The notes below the pieces were generated by a model. It was given only the letters and a program-made list of their open reading frames with translations, ran no database searches and was not told where the DNA came from. From the NCBI GenBank assembly GCA_002292215.1, contig DBBN01000042.1, forward strand, positions 1-64,000: a DNA stretch of 64,000 nt. The letters are read 5' to 3'. A program made the translations under genes and the position numbers. The stretch comes from Glaciecola sp. UBA983 (GTDB lineage Bacteria; Pseudomonadota; Gammaproteobacteria; Enterobacterales; Alteromonadaceae). Positions 62,276 to 64,000 of the stretch are shown piece after piece. Within the stretch, counting starts at the first letter, position 1. Each line of letters starts with the position of its first letter.

Positions 62276-62289
62276 TTGACACGGATCAA
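62276..62289 (+). promoter_or_regulatory. FNR/Anr-type box
   Basis: TTGACACGGATCAA fits the TTGAT-N4-ATCAA consensus in nine of ten fixed positions, with the right 4-bp gap; TTGAC half-sites are common in Anr/Dnr targets. It lies 111 bp before the cytochrome gene. A weak -10-like TAAGCT at 62311-62316 would place the box about 41 bp before the transcription start, the usual activating position. Confidence 0.6.
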
Positions 62290-62399
62290 CCTCAGATAGA
62301 TATGACCCACTAAGCTTAGAAAGAGATTAAGAGACTTATTCGGCAATACATTTGCCTACACAACAACTAACACATCCACTAAAACTGGGAGATACCATC

Positions 62400-62870
62400 A
62401 TGAATATACCCCGAGGATTATGCTGTACCTTTTTAATTATTAGCACCGCAACTAGCTTGACCGGCTGTGACCAAGGTGTAGATTCACCGCGCGGGTTTAG
62501 CTTACCACAAGGTGATGCGGTTGCCGGAGAACAAGCTATTATCAAGCATCGTTGCATGGCATGCCACACCATAGAAGGGCTTGATGGTAGTGCGCTGCCT
62601 AGTGAATTACCTCACAAAGTTGAGTTAGGAGGTTCATCGCCCAAAATCACTACTTATGCAGAGCTAGTGACAAGCATCATTAATCCCTCGCATCGTATAT
62701 CACGTGGACCGCACTGGGAAACGACTGACGGAGAATCTCACTCATTGATGAAAAATTACAATGATGTGATGACCGTCACGGAGTTGACTGATGTAGTCAC
62801 GTATTTACAACCTAAATACGCAGTCAAGCCGCTGCCCTATACCCCTTATTCGCAATATCATATTCAATAA
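62400..62870 (+). CDS. c-type cytochrome lipoprotein
   Basis: About 156 residues from the ATG at 62400, with GGGAGA 8 nt upstream. The N-terminus is a lipoprotein signal with lipobox LTGC (Cys23). Asp24 follows the lipidated Cys, the classic signal to stay in the inner membrane. A single haem motif is Cys52-Met-Ala-Cys-His56; a later Met (in SLMKNYNDVMT) may be the axial ligand. Predicted to be an inner-membrane, periplasm-facing electron carrier. It begins 138 bp after yhhJ behind an FNR-type box. Confidence 0.87.
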   Translation: MNIPRGLCCTFLIISTATSLTGCDQGVDSPRGFSLPQGDAVAGEQAIIKHRCMACHTIEGLDGSALPSELPHKVELGGSSPKITTYAELVTSIINPSHRISRGPHWETTDGESHSLMKNYNDVMTVTELTDVVTYLQPKYAVKPLPYTPYSQYHIQ

Positions 62871-62874
62871 TTGT

Positions 62875-64000
62875 ATGCCAAAAACCCACAGCCACACTGC
62901 GGCAACTAGTCCTTCTCAAGCATGGCACACGCTAGCGTGTGCTGATGTCTTAACCCATTTACAATCATCCACGAAAGGATTAACTCAAGCGCAAGCTGAA
63001 CTGGCACGACATCAATATGGCCCCAATTCCCTTCCGGAAGGTAAGTCTGCGAATATCGTTCAGCTGTTTTTTAGGCAATTTGGCGAAGTAATGACGATTA
63101 TTTTATTAATCGCAGCCGTGATCTCTGGTGCCGTTGGTGAATTCAAAGATGCCAGTATTATCATGGTGATTTTAACCTTGAATGCAGGGCTCAGTACGAT
63201 CCAGGAATTTCGCGCCCAACAAGCCTTAAGCGCATTAAAAAAACTCGCCTCCCCTTTAGCCAACGTTTATCGAGATGGCAAAATACAGCCTTTATCCGTT
63301 AATATGCTCGTACCGGGTGATGTAGTGGTATTAGGTCAAGGCGACATCGTGCCAGCGGATATTCGGATTATTACTGAGCACAATATCCAAATTGATGAAG
63401 CGGCATTAACTGGTGAGTCAATGGCGGTATGTAAACACACACAACCAACCGGCAATGCCCAAGTCGCTATAGGTGACAAAATCAATATGGCATTTAGCAG
63501 CACCATAGTGACTATGGGTACCGCAGAAGGAGTGGTTGTGGCGACAGGTACCGACACAGAAATAGGTAAAATAGCCACGGAGCTAACTCAGGAAAAACAA
63601 GCTAAAACGCCATTACAAGTCCGCCTAAGCGTATTTTCTAAACAGCTCGTTGTCGCTATCGTTGCAATTTGCTTGGTGGTGTTTGTTGCAGGGGTAATGC
63701 AAGGTCATCCTGTGGTAACGATGATACTGACATCGTTGAGCCTAGCTGTCGCGGCAATCCCAGAAGCATTACCTGCCGTGATTACCATTTCATTAGCCTT
63801 AGGGGCGCATCGGTTGTTAGCGCAACATGCATTGATCCGTAACTTACCAGCGGTGGAAACATTAGGCGCCGTCACGTTTATTTGCACAGATAAAACCGGC
63901 ACATTAACCGAAAATAAAATGACCGTGGCAGACGCCTATTTTAGTGTTGATAAAATCACGGATCTAACAGGGGAGCATCTCTTATTCGGCACTGCGTTGG
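62875..64000 (+). CDS. P-type cation ATPase, calcium-pump-like, 5' part (cut by window edge)
   Basis: An ATG at 62875, 4 bp after the cytochrome stop, opens 375 codons that run off the window. It starts with a cation-ATPase N-domain ([20 protein letters not shown]), membrane helices 1-2, the actuator motif TGES in [10 protein letters not shown], helices 3-4 with [15 protein letters not shown], and the phosphorylation site Asp339 in [13 protein letters not shown]. This is the P2 subgroup that pumps calcium or other cations. The nucleotide domain and helices 5-10 lie outside the window, so the ion cannot be named. No strong ribosome site: probably translated with the cytochrome. Confidence 0.88.
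   Translation, partial: MPKTHSHTAATSPSQAWHTLACADVLTHLQSSTKGLTQAQAELARHQYGPNSLPEGKSANIVQLFFRQFGEVMTIILLIAAVISGAVGEFKDASIIMVILTLNAGLSTIQEFRAQQALSALKKLASPLANVYRDGKIQPLSVNMLVPGDVVVLGQGDIVPADIRIITEHNIQIDEAALTGESMAVCKHTQPTGNAQVAIGDKINMAFSSTIVTMGTAEGVVVATGTDTEIGKIATELTQEKQAKTPLQVRLSVFSKQLVVAIVAICLVVFVAGVMQGHPVVTMILTSLSLAVAAIPEALPAVITISLALGAHRLLAQHALIRNLPAVETLGAVTFICTDKTGTLTENKMTVADAYFSVDKITDLTGEHLLFGTAL

Noticed and set aside
1..64000. Prophage, insertion sequence, CRISPR array, tRNA or rRNA genes
   Set aside because: No transposase, integrase or phage structural genes, no spaced repeat array and no tRNA- or rRNA-like sequence were recognised.

Overview
The window is a continuous, gene-dense stretch of bacterial chromosome from a Gram-negative gammaproteobacterium, most likely a marine member of the Alteromonadales. 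The evidence is outer-membrane and LPS machinery (tamA/tamB, hldE, an LpxL-type acyltransferase), an alginate-degradation locus, a FadE-type acyl-CoA dehydrogenase, glnE, sbcCD, purT, ybiT and a yhiI-rbbA-yhhJ operon. I see no tRNA or rRNA gene, no CRISPR array, no insertion sequence and no prophage. Coding density is high and no gap between genes exceeds 300 bp. TTG start codons are frequent.

Layout. (1) 1-5.8 kb: an alginate/uronate module. On the minus strand, a two-domain PL6 polysaccharide lyase, a hexuronate-type MFS transporter, KDG kinase and the start of KDPG aldolase (cut by the window edge). A FadR-type GntR regulator is divergent. A 16-bp AT-rich motif occurs both before kdgK and before the regulator gene. 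A short decayed piece of a short-chain dehydrogenase lies just after the regulator; DEH reductase is the short-chain dehydrogenase this pathway needs. (2) 5.9-25.3 kb: housekeeping and envelope genes: ybiT, an MsbA-like ABC exporter, an EamA permease, an M2 dipeptidase lipoprotein, hldE, a GIY-YIG protein, a DUF350 membrane protein, a GH97 glycosidase, glnE, a TcpQ-domain protein, an LpxL-type acyltransferase and a four-PAS hybrid histidine kinase. (3) 25.5-32.6 kb: acyl-CoA metabolism: fadE with a recognisable sigma-70 promoter and FadR-like operator, tdk, then an acyl-CoA dehydrogenase / APH-like kinase / SDR / SBF-transporter operon that looks like a split ACAD10/11 or levulinate-type 4-hydroxyacid pathway. 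(4) 32.7-51.2 kb: a secreted serine hydrolase with tamA-tamB, then ychJ-purT-phosphatase, sbcD-sbcC, an MscS channel, a YtcJ-like amidohydrolase, a racemase and a small parvulin.

(5) 51.2-64 kb is the most unusual part. An orphan FixJ-type response regulator stands divergent to a class I PHA synthase, a FabI-like reductase, a MaoC-phosphotransacetylase fusion, acetate kinase, and the yhiI-rbbA-yhhJ ABC system. A c-type cytochrome lipoprotein and a P-type cation ATPase (cut by the window edge) follow, preceded by a good FNR/Anr-type box. The gene set can be read as a low-oxygen module that makes PHA as a carbon and electron sink and recovers ATP through acyl phosphate. The functions are inferred from family membership; the co-regulation is a hypothesis.
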